Positions 13,171-21,191 of a stretch of 64,000 bases of DNA are shown here, in pieces (position 1 is the stretch's first letter; every line of letters begins with the position of its first letter). The stretch covers positions 1-64,000 of the forward strand of contig NZ_CCYM01000003.1 of assembly GCF_000826085.1 (NCBI RefSeq), read 5' to 3'. This DNA comes from Nigerium massiliense. Its GTDB lineage: Bacteria > Actinomycetota > Actinomycetes > Propionibacteriales > Propionibacteriaceae. A model generated the notes under the pieces. The model did not search any database. It was not told the origin of the DNA and saw only the letters and a list, made by a program, of their open reading frames with translations. The translations under genes and the position numbers were made by a program.

Positions 13171-14595
13171 TCACAACGGAATGTTCGTGTGCAGCCCGCG
13201 GACGCCGTCGTCGTCGGCGCGGATCGCGTCGGCGATGGCGGTGCGGGTGCGGGTGGGCTCCAGCAGCTCGTCCACGACCCCGATCTCGACGGCCTTCTCG
13301 ACGCCGCCGGCCAGGCGCGCGTGTTCGTCGGCCAACTCCTGCTCGACCTCGGCGAGCCGGTCCGGCTCCACCTCGGCCAGCTTGCGCCGGTGAAGGATGC
13401 GGATCGCCGCGACCGGGCCCATCACGGCCACCTCGGCGCCCGGCCAGGCGAACACCTTGGTCGCGCCGAGCGAGCGGCTGTTCATCGCGATGTACGCGCC
13501 GCCGTAGGCCTTGCGGGTCACCAGGGTGACGCGGGGGACGACGGCCTCGGCGAACGCGTGCAGCAGCTTGGCGCCGCGGCGCACGACGCCGTCCCACTCC
13601 TGACCGACGCCGGGCAGGTAGCCCGGGACGTCCACGAGCACGACGAGCGGCACGCCGAAGGTGTCGCAGAACCGCACGAAGCGGGCGGCCTTCTCCGCCG
13701 ACAGTGAGTCGAGACAGCCGCCGAGACGCAGGGGGTTGTTGGCGACGACGCCGACGGTGCGGCCGCCGAGGCGTCCGAGACCGACGGTGACGTTCGGCGC
13801 CCAGCGCGCGTGCAGCTCGAAGAACGTGTCGTCGTCGAGGATGCCCTCGATGAGCGGGTGCACGTCGTAGGCCCGCTTGGGCGACTCGGGCAGGAACTGC
13901 GTCACGTCGACGTCGTCGATGTCCTTCTCGATGCTGCCCTGGGCCGCGAGCAGGTTCACCACGGTGCGACCCTTGTCGAGCGCGTCAGGCTCGTTCTCGG
14001 CGGTGACGTGCACGACGCCGGAGCGGCGCGCGTGGGTGTCGACGCCGCCGAGGCGCTCCATGTCGACGTTCTCGCCGGTCACCGACCGGACGACGTCCGG
14101 GCCGGTCACGAAGATGCGGCCGGTGGACGCCATGATGACCACGTCGGTCAGCGCCGGCCCGTAGGCGGCGCCGCCGGCGGCCGCGCCCAGCACGATCGAG
14201 ACCTGCGGGATCTTGCCCGAGGCCTGCGTCATCGCGTGGAAGATGCCGCCCACGCCGTGCAGCGACAGCACGCCATCGCCGAGGCGGGCGCCACCGGAGT
14301 GCCAGATCCCGATGATCGGGACGCGGTCGACCATCGCGCGACGGTAGGCCTGCACGACGACCTCGCAGCCGGCCAGGCCCATCGCGCCGCCCATGACGGT
14401 GGCGTCGCTGCAGAAGGCGACGACGGGGGAGCCCATGATGGTGCCGGTCGCGGCGAGCATGCCGGATCCGTCGTCCGGGCTGATGAGCGCGAGCGATCCC
14501 TCGTCCATCAGCGCGGCGAGGCGGAAGTTCGGGTTACGGGGATCCTCCTCGCGAGGCACCTTGCGGGGCTTCGCGGGAGCGAGGGTGTCAGTCAT
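13171..14595 (-). CDS. accD: acyl-CoA carboxylase carboxyltransferase (beta) subunit, AccD6-like
   Basis: 474 aa. It transfers the carboxyl group from biotin to acetyl- or propionyl-CoA to make malonyl- or methylmalonyl-CoA. Both crotonase-like halves are present: the N half has IGIWHSGGARLGDG and GAAAGGAAYGPAL, the C half LVDVPGYLPGVGQEWDGVVR and TRKAYGGAYIAMNS. Last gene of the fab operon, 10 bp after fabF, as accD6 closes the kas operon in mycobacteria. This suggests it supplies malonyl-CoA for the pathway; propionyl-CoA use cannot be excluded. The biotinylated alpha subunit is not in the window. An AGGAG site precedes the ATG. Confidence 0.92.
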   Translation of the reverse strand: MTDTLAPAKPRKVPREEDPRNPNFRLAALMDEGSLALISPDDGSGMLAATGTIMGSPVVAFCSDATVMGGAMGLAGCEVVVQAYRRAMVDRVPIIGIWHSGGARLGDGVLSLHGVGGIFHAMTQASGKIPQVSIVLGAAAGGAAYGPALTDVVIMASTGRIFVTGPDVVRSVTGENVDMERLGGVDTHARRSGVVHVTAENEPDALDKGRTVVNLLAAQGSIEKDIDDVDVTQFLPESPKRAYDVHPLIEGILDDDTFFELHARWAPNVTVGLGRLGGRTVGVVANNPLRLGGCLDSLSAEKAARFVRFCDTFGVPLVVLVDVPGYLPGVGQEWDGVVRRGAKLLHAFAEAVVPRVTLVTRKAYGGAYIAMNSRSLGATKVFAWPGAEVAVMGPVAAIRILHRRKLAEVEPDRLAEVEQELADEHARLAGGVEKAVEIGVVDELLEPTRTRTAIADAIRADDDGVRGLHTNIPL

Positions 14596-14605
14596 GGTGC
14601 TCCTT

Positions 14606-15868
14606 TCAGCGCCCGGTGGCGTTGGCGGTGGTGAGGGCGACGGCCACGTTCGACCCGCCGAAACCGAACGAGTTGTTCAGCGCGGCCAGCTCGCCGGAGC
14701 CCGGCAGCTCGCGGGCGGCGTTGGCGGCGATGTCGATGCCGAGGTCGTCCTCGGGGTCCTCCAGGTTGATCGTCGGCGGCACGATGCGGTGGTGCAGCGC
14801 CAGCATCGTGGTGACGGATTCCAGGGCGCCGGCCGCGCCGAGCAGGTGCCCGGTCATCGACTTGGTGCTGGTGACCACGCAGTCGTCGACGGCGTCGCCC
14901 AAGGCCTGCCGGATCGAGACGGCCTCGGTGACATCGCCCTGCGGGGTCGAGGTGCCGTGCGCGTTGACGTGCTTGATGTCCGACGCGCTGAGCCCGCTCT
15001 CGCGGAGCGCCTTCAGCATCGCGGAGCTCTGCCCGAGGCCGGTGGGATCGGGCTGCACGATGTCGTGGTTGTCGTTGGAGACGCCCGCGCCCGCCACGGT
15101 GCCGTAGATCTTCGCGCCCCGCGCCTTGGCGTGCTCGAGGCTCTCCAGCACGAGGACGGCGGAGCCCTCCGACAGCACGAACCCGTCGCGTCCCTTGTCC
15201 CAGGGACGCGACGCGGCGGTCGGGTCGTCGTTGCGCTTGCTGAGCGCCTGCATCTGCCCGAACGCGGCCAGCGGGAGCGCATGGATGGTCGCCTCGGCGC
15301 CGCCGGCGACGACGACGTCGGCGCGACCGAGCCGGATCTGGTCGACGGCCAGCGAGATCGCCTCGTTGGACGACGCACACGCCGAGACGGGGGCGTGGAC
15401 GGCCGCGGCCGCCCCCACCAACAGGGCGACGTTCGCCGCCGGCGCGTTCGCCATCAGCATCGGGATGGTGAAGGGGCTCACCCGGCGCGGTCCGCGGTCG
15501 CGGTAGTTGTCCCAGTTGTCGAGCAGCGCGTGGAGGCCGCCGATGCCGCTGCCGAGGCAGACGGCCAAGCGGTCGGGGTCGATGGGGTTGTCCTCGCCGA
15601 GGCCCAGGCCGGCGTCGTGCCAGGCCTCCTCGGCGGCGATGAGCGCGACCTGAGCGGAGCGGTCGAGACGGCGCGCCTTCACCCGGTCGATCTTCTCCGA
15701 CGGCTCCTGGGCCAGCGTGCCCGCGATGCGGACGGCGAGCGGTGCGGCCCACTCGTCGGTGAGGGCGACGACGCCCGACCGGCCGGCGACGAGGCCGTCC
15801 CAGGTCGACGCCAGGTCTCCGCCCAGGGGCGTGGTGGCGCCCATGCCGGTGATGACTACGTCCGTCAT
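14606..15868 (-). CDS. fabF: beta-ketoacyl-ACP synthase II
   Basis: 420 aa thiolase-fold condensing enzyme that elongates acyl-ACP with malonyl-ACP. The catalytic Cys164 lies in VSACASSNEA, with the two histidines in HGTSTPQGD and KSMTGHLLGAAG. The N-terminus VVITGMGATTPLG is typical. A GGAGGA site precedes ATG 15868. Fourth structural gene of the fabD-fabH-acpP-fabF-accD operon. Confidence 0.95.
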   Translation of the reverse strand: MTDVVITGMGATTPLGGDLASTWDGLVAGRSGVVALTDEWAAPLAVRIAGTLAQEPSEKIDRVKARRLDRSAQVALIAAEEAWHDAGLGLGEDNPIDPDRLAVCLGSGIGGLHALLDNWDNYRDRGPRRVSPFTIPMLMANAPAANVALLVGAAAAVHAPVSACASSNEAISLAVDQIRLGRADVVVAGGAEATIHALPLAAFGQMQALSKRNDDPTAASRPWDKGRDGFVLSEGSAVLVLESLEHAKARGAKIYGTVAGAGVSNDNHDIVQPDPTGLGQSSAMLKALRESGLSASDIKHVNAHGTSTPQGDVTEAVSIRQALGDAVDDCVVTSTKSMTGHLLGAAGALESVTTMLALHHRIVPPTINLEDPEDDLGIDIAANAARELPGSGELAALNNSFGFGGSNVAVALTTANATGR

Positions 15869-15941
15869 TGGTCCTCCGTGTTAGGTGGATGGTGGGAGCG
15901 CGCGGCGGCCGGACGACCGCCGCGCGCCGTGTGCGCTGAGG

Positions 15942-16184
15942 TCAGCTGTGGTTCTCGATGTAGGCGACGGCGTCGCCCACGGTCTTGAGGTTCTTGGAGT
16001 CCTCGTCGGGGATGGTGACGCCGAACTTCTCCTCGCAGCCGACGATGATCTCGACCATCGCCAGGGAGTCGACGTCGAGGTCGTCCACGAAGGACTTGTC
16101 GAGCTGGACGTCCTCGACCGGGACACCGGCGACGTCGTTGACGAGCTCGGCGAGCTGGGTGCGGATCTCTTCGGTGGTAGCCAT
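15942..16184 (-). CDS. acpP: acyl carrier protein
   Basis: 80 aa acidic four-helix carrier. Ser40 in DLDVDSLAMVE is the 4'-phosphopantetheine attachment site. It carries intermediates between FabD, FabH and FabF, whose genes flank it. An AGGAG site precedes the ATG. The C-terminal half (VTIPDEDSKNLKTVGDAV) is canonical. Confidence 0.97.
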   Translation of the reverse strand: MATTEEIRTQLAELVNDVAGVPVEDVQLDKSFVDDLDVDSLAMVEIIVGCEEKFGVTIPDEDSKNLKTVGDAVAYIENHS

Positions 16185-16247
16185 GGATGTTCTCCTCTTG
16201 TGTGGTTGGGGCTCACTCCGGCCGGAGCCGGTTGAATCTGGTGGTGA

Positions 16248-17243
16248 TCAGGGCAGGACGACGACCTGGCCCGCGTACACGAGCCCGGCGCCGAAGCCGA
16301 TGATCAGGGCGGTGTCGCCGCTCTTGGCCTGACCGGAGGACAGCAGCTCATCCATCGCGATCGGCACGGACGCCGCCGACGTGTTGCCGAGTTGCTTGAT
16401 GGTGCGCGCCACCACGACCTTCTCGGGCAGCTTGAGGTGGCGCAGCATCGAGTCGGTGATGCGGTTGTTCGCCTGGTGCGGGATGAAGCAGTCGAGCTGG
16501 TCGGGGGTGATCCCGGCGGCCTCGAGCGTCCGCTTGGCGGCGTCCGCGATGTACCCGGTCGCCCAGCGGAACACCGCCTGGCCGTTCATCTTGACGTAGC
16601 TGGGGACGCCCTGCTCGACGGCTGTCAGCCAGTCGGCCGTCATGTCGATGACCTCGGCCTGGTAGCCGTCCGAGCCCCACTCGACCGGGCCGATGCCGTT
16701 GACCTCGCTCGGGCCGACGACCGCGGCGCCGGCGCCGTCCGCGAACAGGAACGCGGTGGAGCGGTCGTGCAGATCGGTGATCTTCGACAGGGTCTCCACG
16801 CCGACGACGAGGACGTGGGTGGCCGCGCCGGAGCGGACGAGGGCGTCCGCCTGAGCGACCCCGTAGCAGAAGCCGGCACACGCGGCGCCGATGTCGAACG
16901 CCGCGGCGTCCTGGAGGCCGAGGTCGGCGGCCAGCAGGGGCGCCATCGCCGGGGTCTGCTTGTACTGGGAGACGGTCGAGACGATGACGGCGTCGATCTG
17001 GTCGAGCGAGAGACCGGAGCGCTCGATCGCCGACTCGGCGGCCTTCTTGGCGAGCGACTGGGCGTCCTCACCTTCGGCGATCCAGCGGCGTTCGGTGATG
17101 CCGGTGCGCTGCTGGATCCACTCGTCGGAGCTGTCGATGTAGGTGCACATCTCCTCGTTGTCGACGACACGCGAGGGGATCGCCGAGCCGACCGAGTACA
17201 GCCGGGCGTAGGGGCTGCCGGGTCGGGCCTGGATGGTGGTCAT
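16248..17243 (-). CDS. fabH: beta-ketoacyl-ACP synthase III
   Basis: 331 aa. It starts fatty-acid synthesis by condensing an acyl-CoA with malonyl-ACP. The catalytic triad is visible: Cys122 (GAACAGFCYG), His256 (PHQANNRI) and Asn287 (LGNTSA). ATG 17243 overlaps the fabD stop by 4 nt (ATGA), so the two are probably translationally coupled. The frame is open further upstream within fabD, but only this start matches the family N-terminus. Confidence 0.95.
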   Translation of the reverse strand: MTTIQARPGSPYARLYSVGSAIPSRVVDNEEMCTYIDSSDEWIQQRTGITERRWIAEGEDAQSLAKKAAESAIERSGLSLDQIDAVIVSTVSQYKQTPAMAPLLAADLGLQDAAAFDIGAACAGFCYGVAQADALVRSGAATHVLVVGVETLSKITDLHDRSTAFLFADGAGAAVVGPSEVNGIGPVEWGSDGYQAEVIDMTADWLTAVEQGVPSYVKMNGQAVFRWATGYIADAAKRTLEAAGITPDQLDCFIPHQANNRITDSMLRHLKLPEKVVVARTIKQLGNTSAASVPIAMDELLSSGQAKSGDTALIIGFGAGLVYAGQVVVLP

Positions 17244-18445
17244 TCGGTTCCCTCCGGAGCGGGGTAGAGGCGGACGAGAGGTTGGCCGGGGCTGACGATG
17301 TCGCCCGGCTCGACGAGCCACTCGGTGATCTGGCCGCCGTGCTCGGTGTGCACCGCGACGGACTCGCGCAGGTTCGCGACCGCGCCGACCACGGCGCCGG
17401 GCTCCAGCGTCGCGCCGGACCCGAGGTCGTCGGCCGGGGCGAACTCGCCCTTGGCGGGCGACACGACCATCGTCCACGTGGTGTTGGGCGTGCGGCGGTG
17501 ATGCGCCTCAAGGTCGCTGTGCTTCTCGACGAAGGCGCGCGCGGCCGGGAGGTCGTCCGGCGTGTTCAGACTGAACAGCTCGACGCCGCTCATGTTGCGC
17601 TTCGCGATGCCGGTCAGCGTCTTGGCCGGCGGCAACTCGAGCAGGCCGGTGACGCCGAGGTCGGTCATGGTCTGCATGCACAGGTCCCAGCGGACGGGCA
17701 GCGTCACCTGGTCGACCAGGCGGCGCAGGAACTCGTGGCCCGACTGCACCACCTGACCGTCGGCGTTCGACAGCAGGGCGGTGCGCGGATCGTGGGTGCT
17801 GATGGCGCCCGCGAGCTTGGCGAGGTGGTCCTTGCCGGGCTGCATGTAGGACGTGTGGAAGGCGCCGGCGACGCTCAGCGGCCGCACGCGCGCCTTGGCC
17901 GGAGCGTTCTCGGCGAGCTTGGCCAACAGTTCCATGGGGCCGGCGGCCACGATCTGCCCCTTGCCGTTGTTGTTGGCCGGGGTCAGGCCGAAGTTGTCGA
18001 TCGCGGCGAGCACCTCGTCGGCATCACCGCCGATGACGGCGGACATGCCGGTGGGCTGCAGCGCGGACGCCTCGGCCATCGCCTTGCCCCGCTCGCGGAC
18101 GAACACCATCGCCTGCTCGGCGGTGAGGACACCCGACGCCGCCGCGGCGGTGATCTCGCCGACCGAGTGGCCGGCCCCGACGCCGGTGCGGCGGAAGCCG
18201 TCGGCGGGGGAGGGGAACAGTTCCAGGGCTGCCAGCAGGCCGGCCGCGACGAGGAGGGGCTGCGCGATGGCCGTGTCGCGGATGGTCTCGGCGTCGGCCT
18301 CCGTGCCGTAGTGCACGAGGTCGAGGTTGGCAACAGTCGACAACCACTGCAGCCGGGCCTCGAAGGCGGACTCGGCGAGCCAAGGGCTCAGGAAACCGGG
18401 GGTCTGGGCGCCCTGTCCGGGCGCAACGATGGCAAGCACGTTCAT
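17240..18445 (-). CDS. fabD: malonyl-CoA:ACP transacylase with C-terminal biotinyl/lipoyl-like domain
   Basis: 401 aa, about 90 longer than ordinary FabD. Residues 1-305 are the acyltransferase, with catalytic Ser94 (GHSVGE) and His198 (GAFHTSY), and transfer malonyl groups to ACP. Residues ~321-401 read as a barrel-sandwich hybrid (biotinyl/lipoyl-like) domain: the last part (GQITEWLVEPGDIVSPGQPL) is the typical second half. The hairpin where the modified Lys should sit reads ANLRESV and has no lysine, so it is unlikely to be biotinylated or lipoylated. First gene of the operon after fasR. The enzymatic call is firm; the extra-domain call is from pattern recognition. Confidence 0.92.
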   Translation of the reverse strand: MNVLAIVAPGQGAQTPGFLSPWLAESAFEARLQWLSTVANLDLVHYGTEADAETIRDTAIAQPLLVAAGLLAALELFPSPADGFRRTGVGAGHSVGEITAAAASGVLTAEQAMVFVRERGKAMAEASALQPTGMSAVIGGDADEVLAAIDNFGLTPANNNGKGQIVAAGPMELLAKLAENAPAKARVRPLSVAGAFHTSYMQPGKDHLAKLAGAISTHDPRTALLSNADGQVVQSGHEFLRRLVDQVTLPVRWDLCMQTMTDLGVTGLLELPPAKTLTGIAKRNMSGVELFSLNTPDDLPAARAFVEKHSDLEAHHRRTPNTTWTMVVSPAKGEFAPADDLGSGATLEPGAVVGAVANLRESVAVHTEHGGQITEWLVEPGDIVSPGQPLVRLYPAPEGTE

Positions 18446-18507
18446 AAGAATGCCGCTTTCCTGTCACCTGGGCGGGGGTTGCCTCGACAGAATGTGTCGC
18501 CGCAGTT

Positions 18508-18524
18508 TTGTGGGTTTCCTACAA
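18508..18524 (-). promoter_or_regulatory. candidate FasR operator upstream of fabD
   Basis: On the minus strand this reads TTGTAGGAAACCCACAA, an imperfect 17-bp palindrome (7-bp arms, 6 of 7 matching) around AAA. It is A/T-rich for this genome and lies 63-79 bp before the fabD ATG in the 172-bp fasR-fabD gap. Streptomyces FasR is known to act at the fabD promoter, so this is the natural candidate site; no binding motif was compared. Confidence 0.4.
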
Positions 18525-18617
18525 CGGCTTCTCCAGGGACGGGCGTGGTGATCAGACCGCTCGGCACGCGCGTCCGCGCCGACCGGCCGAAGGACGCCGA
18601 AGCGTCGTCGTGCCGCG

Positions 18618-19796
18618 TCAGGAGAGCAGCCGGCCCAGCGTCAGCCCCAACCGGAGCGCGTAGGCGTCGCGGGAGTCTTGCGGGTCGTAGCCGGTGACCT
18701 CGTGCACCTTGGCCAGCCGGTAGCGCACGGTGTTGGCGTGGATGAACAGGGCGCGGGCGGACGCCTCGATGGTGCCCAGTTCGAGGTACGTCTCGAGGGT
18801 CTCCAGCAGGTCGCCACCGTGCTCGCGCAGCGCCAGGTAGACGCTCCCGGCCAGCGTGCGGCGCGCCTGGCCGTCGCCGGAGAGCGCCCGCTCGGGCAGC
18901 AGTGCCCCCGCCGCCACCGGGCGGGGCGCCCCGGGCCAGGCGGACGCCGCGCGGCGTCCGGACAGCGCCGCCCGGGCGCTGGTGACCGCATGGCCGAACT
19001 CGGTGACGACGGGGCCGACGACGATGGGTCCCGGCCCGAATGCGCTGACGAGCGCGGACGCCGCAGCCACCGCCTCGTCCTCGTCGGCGAAGGAGCCGCC
19101 GAGCAGCGCGACCAGCCGGTCGCCCTGCGGGGCGGACAGCACGTCGAGCTTGGCCCGGGCGGCCAGATGCCGCAGGGTGTCGCGTCCTTGGGGCACCTCG
19201 GGCAGGTCGCCGATGACGACGGCCAGGGACGACCGCGCGCGCCAGCCGAGCGTGGAGGCGCGGGAGACCACCGATTCGTCGGCCTCACCGCGGATCACGG
19301 CGTCCATGACGAGGCTCTCCAGGCGGGCGTCCCAGACGCCGCGTTCCTCGGCGGCGCGCGCGTAGACGTCGGCCGCGTCGAACGCGACCTCGCGGGCGTA
19401 GTGCAGCATCGCGGTCTCGAGGACGGCGCGGTCGCCGCGGGGCATCATCAGGCCGATCTGCTCGCCGACGGTGTCGATCGTCGCCCGGATCATCGCGACC
19501 GTCTGCTGCAGGCTGAGCGTGCGCAGCGAGCGCGGCGCGCTCTCGAAGATGTTGGTCGTGGTGGACTCGTCGGCCCCCGCGGAGAACCATTGCGAGAAGC
19601 CGTCGATACCCGACCGGACGACCAGCGTGATCGAGGCGCGGTGGTCGGCATCGAGTTCGCGGAACCACGGGTAGCGCTCCGCCATCTTGGTCAGCGCGGC
19701 GGTGGTGATCTCGGCCGAGGCCGCGGCGAGCCGCCTCGTCATGGCCGCGCGGGTCCGCGTCCCGGGCAGCCACGCCGGACGGTTCTTGCTCGCCAT
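18618..19796 (-). CDS. fasR: PucR-type transcriptional regulator of fatty-acid synthesis
   Basis: 392 aa. An N-terminal sensory region (~1-170) and a degenerate GGDEF-like middle are followed by the PucR C-terminal helix-turn-helix: SVYLALREHGGDLLETLETYL, then ASARALFIHANTVRYRLAKV at ~355-375. In Streptomyces the same kind of gene (fasR) stands just before fabD-fabH-acpP-fabF and activates it. Position and architecture here are identical, so the symbol is used. A GGAGG site precedes the ATG. The effector is unknown. Confidence 0.85.
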   Translation of the reverse strand: MASKNRPAWLPGTRTRAAMTRRLAAASAEITTAALTKMAERYPWFRELDADHRASITLVVRSGIDGFSQWFSAGADESTTTNIFESAPRSLRTLSLQQTVAMIRATIDTVGEQIGLMMPRGDRAVLETAMLHYAREVAFDAADVYARAAEERGVWDARLESLVMDAVIRGEADESVVSRASTLGWRARSSLAVVIGDLPEVPQGRDTLRHLAARAKLDVLSAPQGDRLVALLGGSFADEDEAVAAASALVSAFGPGPIVVGPVVTEFGHAVTSARAALSGRRAASAWPGAPRPVAAGALLPERALSGDGQARRTLAGSVYLALREHGGDLLETLETYLELGTIEASARALFIHANTVRYRLAKVHEVTGYDPQDSRDAYALRLGLTLGRLLS

Positions 19797-19923
19797 CGCG
19801 CCTCCTTCGCGCGCTGAGCCTACTGGGTCGGAGACCCGCCAGTCGGCCGCGCCGGGGGGCCGGATCGTCGGTCCAGGGGCACCGCGGGCGTGGTCATGGC
19901 GCGATGCGGCCCGGGCCCGTCGC

Positions 19924-19929
19924 TAGGGT
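19924..19929 (+). promoter_or_regulatory. -10 element (TAGGGT) upstream of the PHP gene
   Basis: TAGGGT lies 6 nt before a GTG at 19936, predicting a leaderless transcript. It lies in the 171-bp divergent region between fasR and the PHP gene. Confidence 0.45.
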
Positions 19930-19935
19930 GTCGGC

Positions 19936-19968
19936 GTGCGAACAGTCGTCCGGCCGGGGAGGCGTTGA
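19936..19968 (+). CDS. possible leaderless 10-aa leader peptide
   Basis: GTG CGA ACA to TGA encodes VRTVVRPGRR. Its stop overlaps the downstream ATG as TGATG, a standard termination-reinitiation junction, and the GGGGAGG inside it also serves as the ribosome binding site of the PHP gene. Translation is inferred from the -10 spacing and overlap only. Confidence 0.35.
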   Translation: MRTVVRPGRR

Positions 19969-20984
19969 TGGACCCCGTCGTCGCGCTGCGCGAGATCGCC
20001 TACCTGCTCGAGCGCTCCGGCGGGCAGACCCGCCGCGCGCAGGCGTACCGGAAGGCCGCGGACGTCTGCGCCGACCTCGAGCCCGAGCGCCGGGCCGCAC
20101 TGAGTGCGAGCGGCGACTGGGCGTCCCTGCCGGGGGTCGGGTCGTCCACCGCTGCGGTGATCAGGCAGGCGTCCGCGGGACGGCTGCCGGACCGGCTGGC
20201 CGAGCTGCGGGCGTCCCGGGAGCCGCTCGTCGCCGGCGACGACCCCGTGCTGGGCGCGCTGCGCGGCGATCTGCACGTGCACTCGGAATGGTCGGACGGC
20301 TCCAGCTCGGTGGAGGAGATGGTGCTGTCGGCCCGAGCGCTCGGCTACGAGTACTGCGCGATCACCGATCACTCACCGCGGCTGAAGGTCGCGCACGGCC
20401 TGGACGCGGACCGGCTCGCTCGCCAGCTCGACCTGATCGCCGACCTCAACGAGGTGCTGGCGCCGTTTCGCATCGTGGCCGGGATCGAGGTCGACATCCT
20501 GGACGACGGCTCTCTCGACCAGACCCCGGCGATGCTCGACCGGCTGGATGTCGTCGTCGCCAGCGTCCATTCCAAACTGACGATGGACTCCGCCGCGATG
20601 ACGCGCCGCATGGTGGGGGCGATCGCCAACCCGCGCGTGAACGTGCTGGGGCACTGCACCGGGCGCCTCGTCCAGGGCGACCGAGGGACGCGTCCGCCCT
20701 CGGTCTTCGACGCCGAGGTGGTCTTCGAGGCCTGCCGGCACTTCGGGGTCGCGGTCGAGATCAACTCGCGTCCGGAGCGGCGCGACCCGCCCGACGACCT
20801 GCTCGCGCTGGCTGCCGGCATGGGATGTGTCTTCTCCGTCGGCACGGACGCCCACGCCCCCGGCCAGTTGGAGTTCCGCGAGTACGGCGCGCGCCGCGCC
20901 GCGGACGCCGGCATCGACCCCGAACGCATCGTGAACACCTGGCCCGTCGAGCGGCTGCTGGAGTGGACCCGGGCGCGCTCCTGA
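19968..20984 (+). CDS. helix-hairpin-helix plus PHP domain protein (PolX-like without polymerase)
   Basis: 338 aa. Residues 1-85 resemble the HhH/8-kDa part of family X DNA polymerases (RRAQAYRKAADV, then LPGVGSSTAAVI). Residues ~98-330 are a PHP metal-dependent phosphoesterase with DLHVHSEWSDG, YCAITDHSP, AGIEVDIL, ASVHSK, LGHCTGR, VEINSRPERRD and GTDAHAP, all eight usual ligand motifs. The palm and fingers of PolX are absent. A nuclease or phosphatase acting on DNA ends is a possible role; the substrate is unknown. ATG 19968 is chosen for its GGGGAGG site and the TGATG overlap. Confidence 0.8.
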   Translation: MDPVVALREIAYLLERSGGQTRRAQAYRKAADVCADLEPERRAALSASGDWASLPGVGSSTAAVIRQASAGRLPDRLAELRASREPLVAGDDPVLGALRGDLHVHSEWSDGSSSVEEMVLSARALGYEYCAITDHSPRLKVAHGLDADRLARQLDLIADLNEVLAPFRIVAGIEVDILDDGSLDQTPAMLDRLDVVVASVHSKLTMDSAAMTRRMVGAIANPRVNVLGHCTGRLVQGDRGTRPPSVFDAEVVFEACRHFGVAVEINSRPERRDPPDDLLALAAGMGCVFSVGTDAHAPGQLEFREYGARRAADAGIDPERIVNTWPVERLLEWTRARS

Positions 20985-21191
20985 GGCGGAGCGGACCGTC
21001 CCGTCCATCCGCGCTCCCCGACGTGATCCCGGGCGACTTCCGCGAGGCGGTCTGGACCTCCTGGCACGCCGTCCCGGTCGAACGCATCCCCGCGCGCTCG
21101 GGCGACGTCCCGACGGTACTCACGTTGGAAATGTCAGTCGGATGCGCGAAGATGGCGAAGCACAAGTATGGATGGAGAAAGGACTCCTCTC
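20985..21191 (+). other. PHP/aceE intergenic region with coding-like remnant
   Basis: 207 bp. From about 21023 to 21120 one frame (GTG at 21023, [20 protein letters not shown]) has nearly all G/C third positions, as real genes here do, but then runs into aceE without a family match. It may be a gene remnant. TTGGAA (21125-21130) and GAAGAT (21148-21153), 17 bp apart, are a candidate aceE promoter. Confidence 0.35.
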
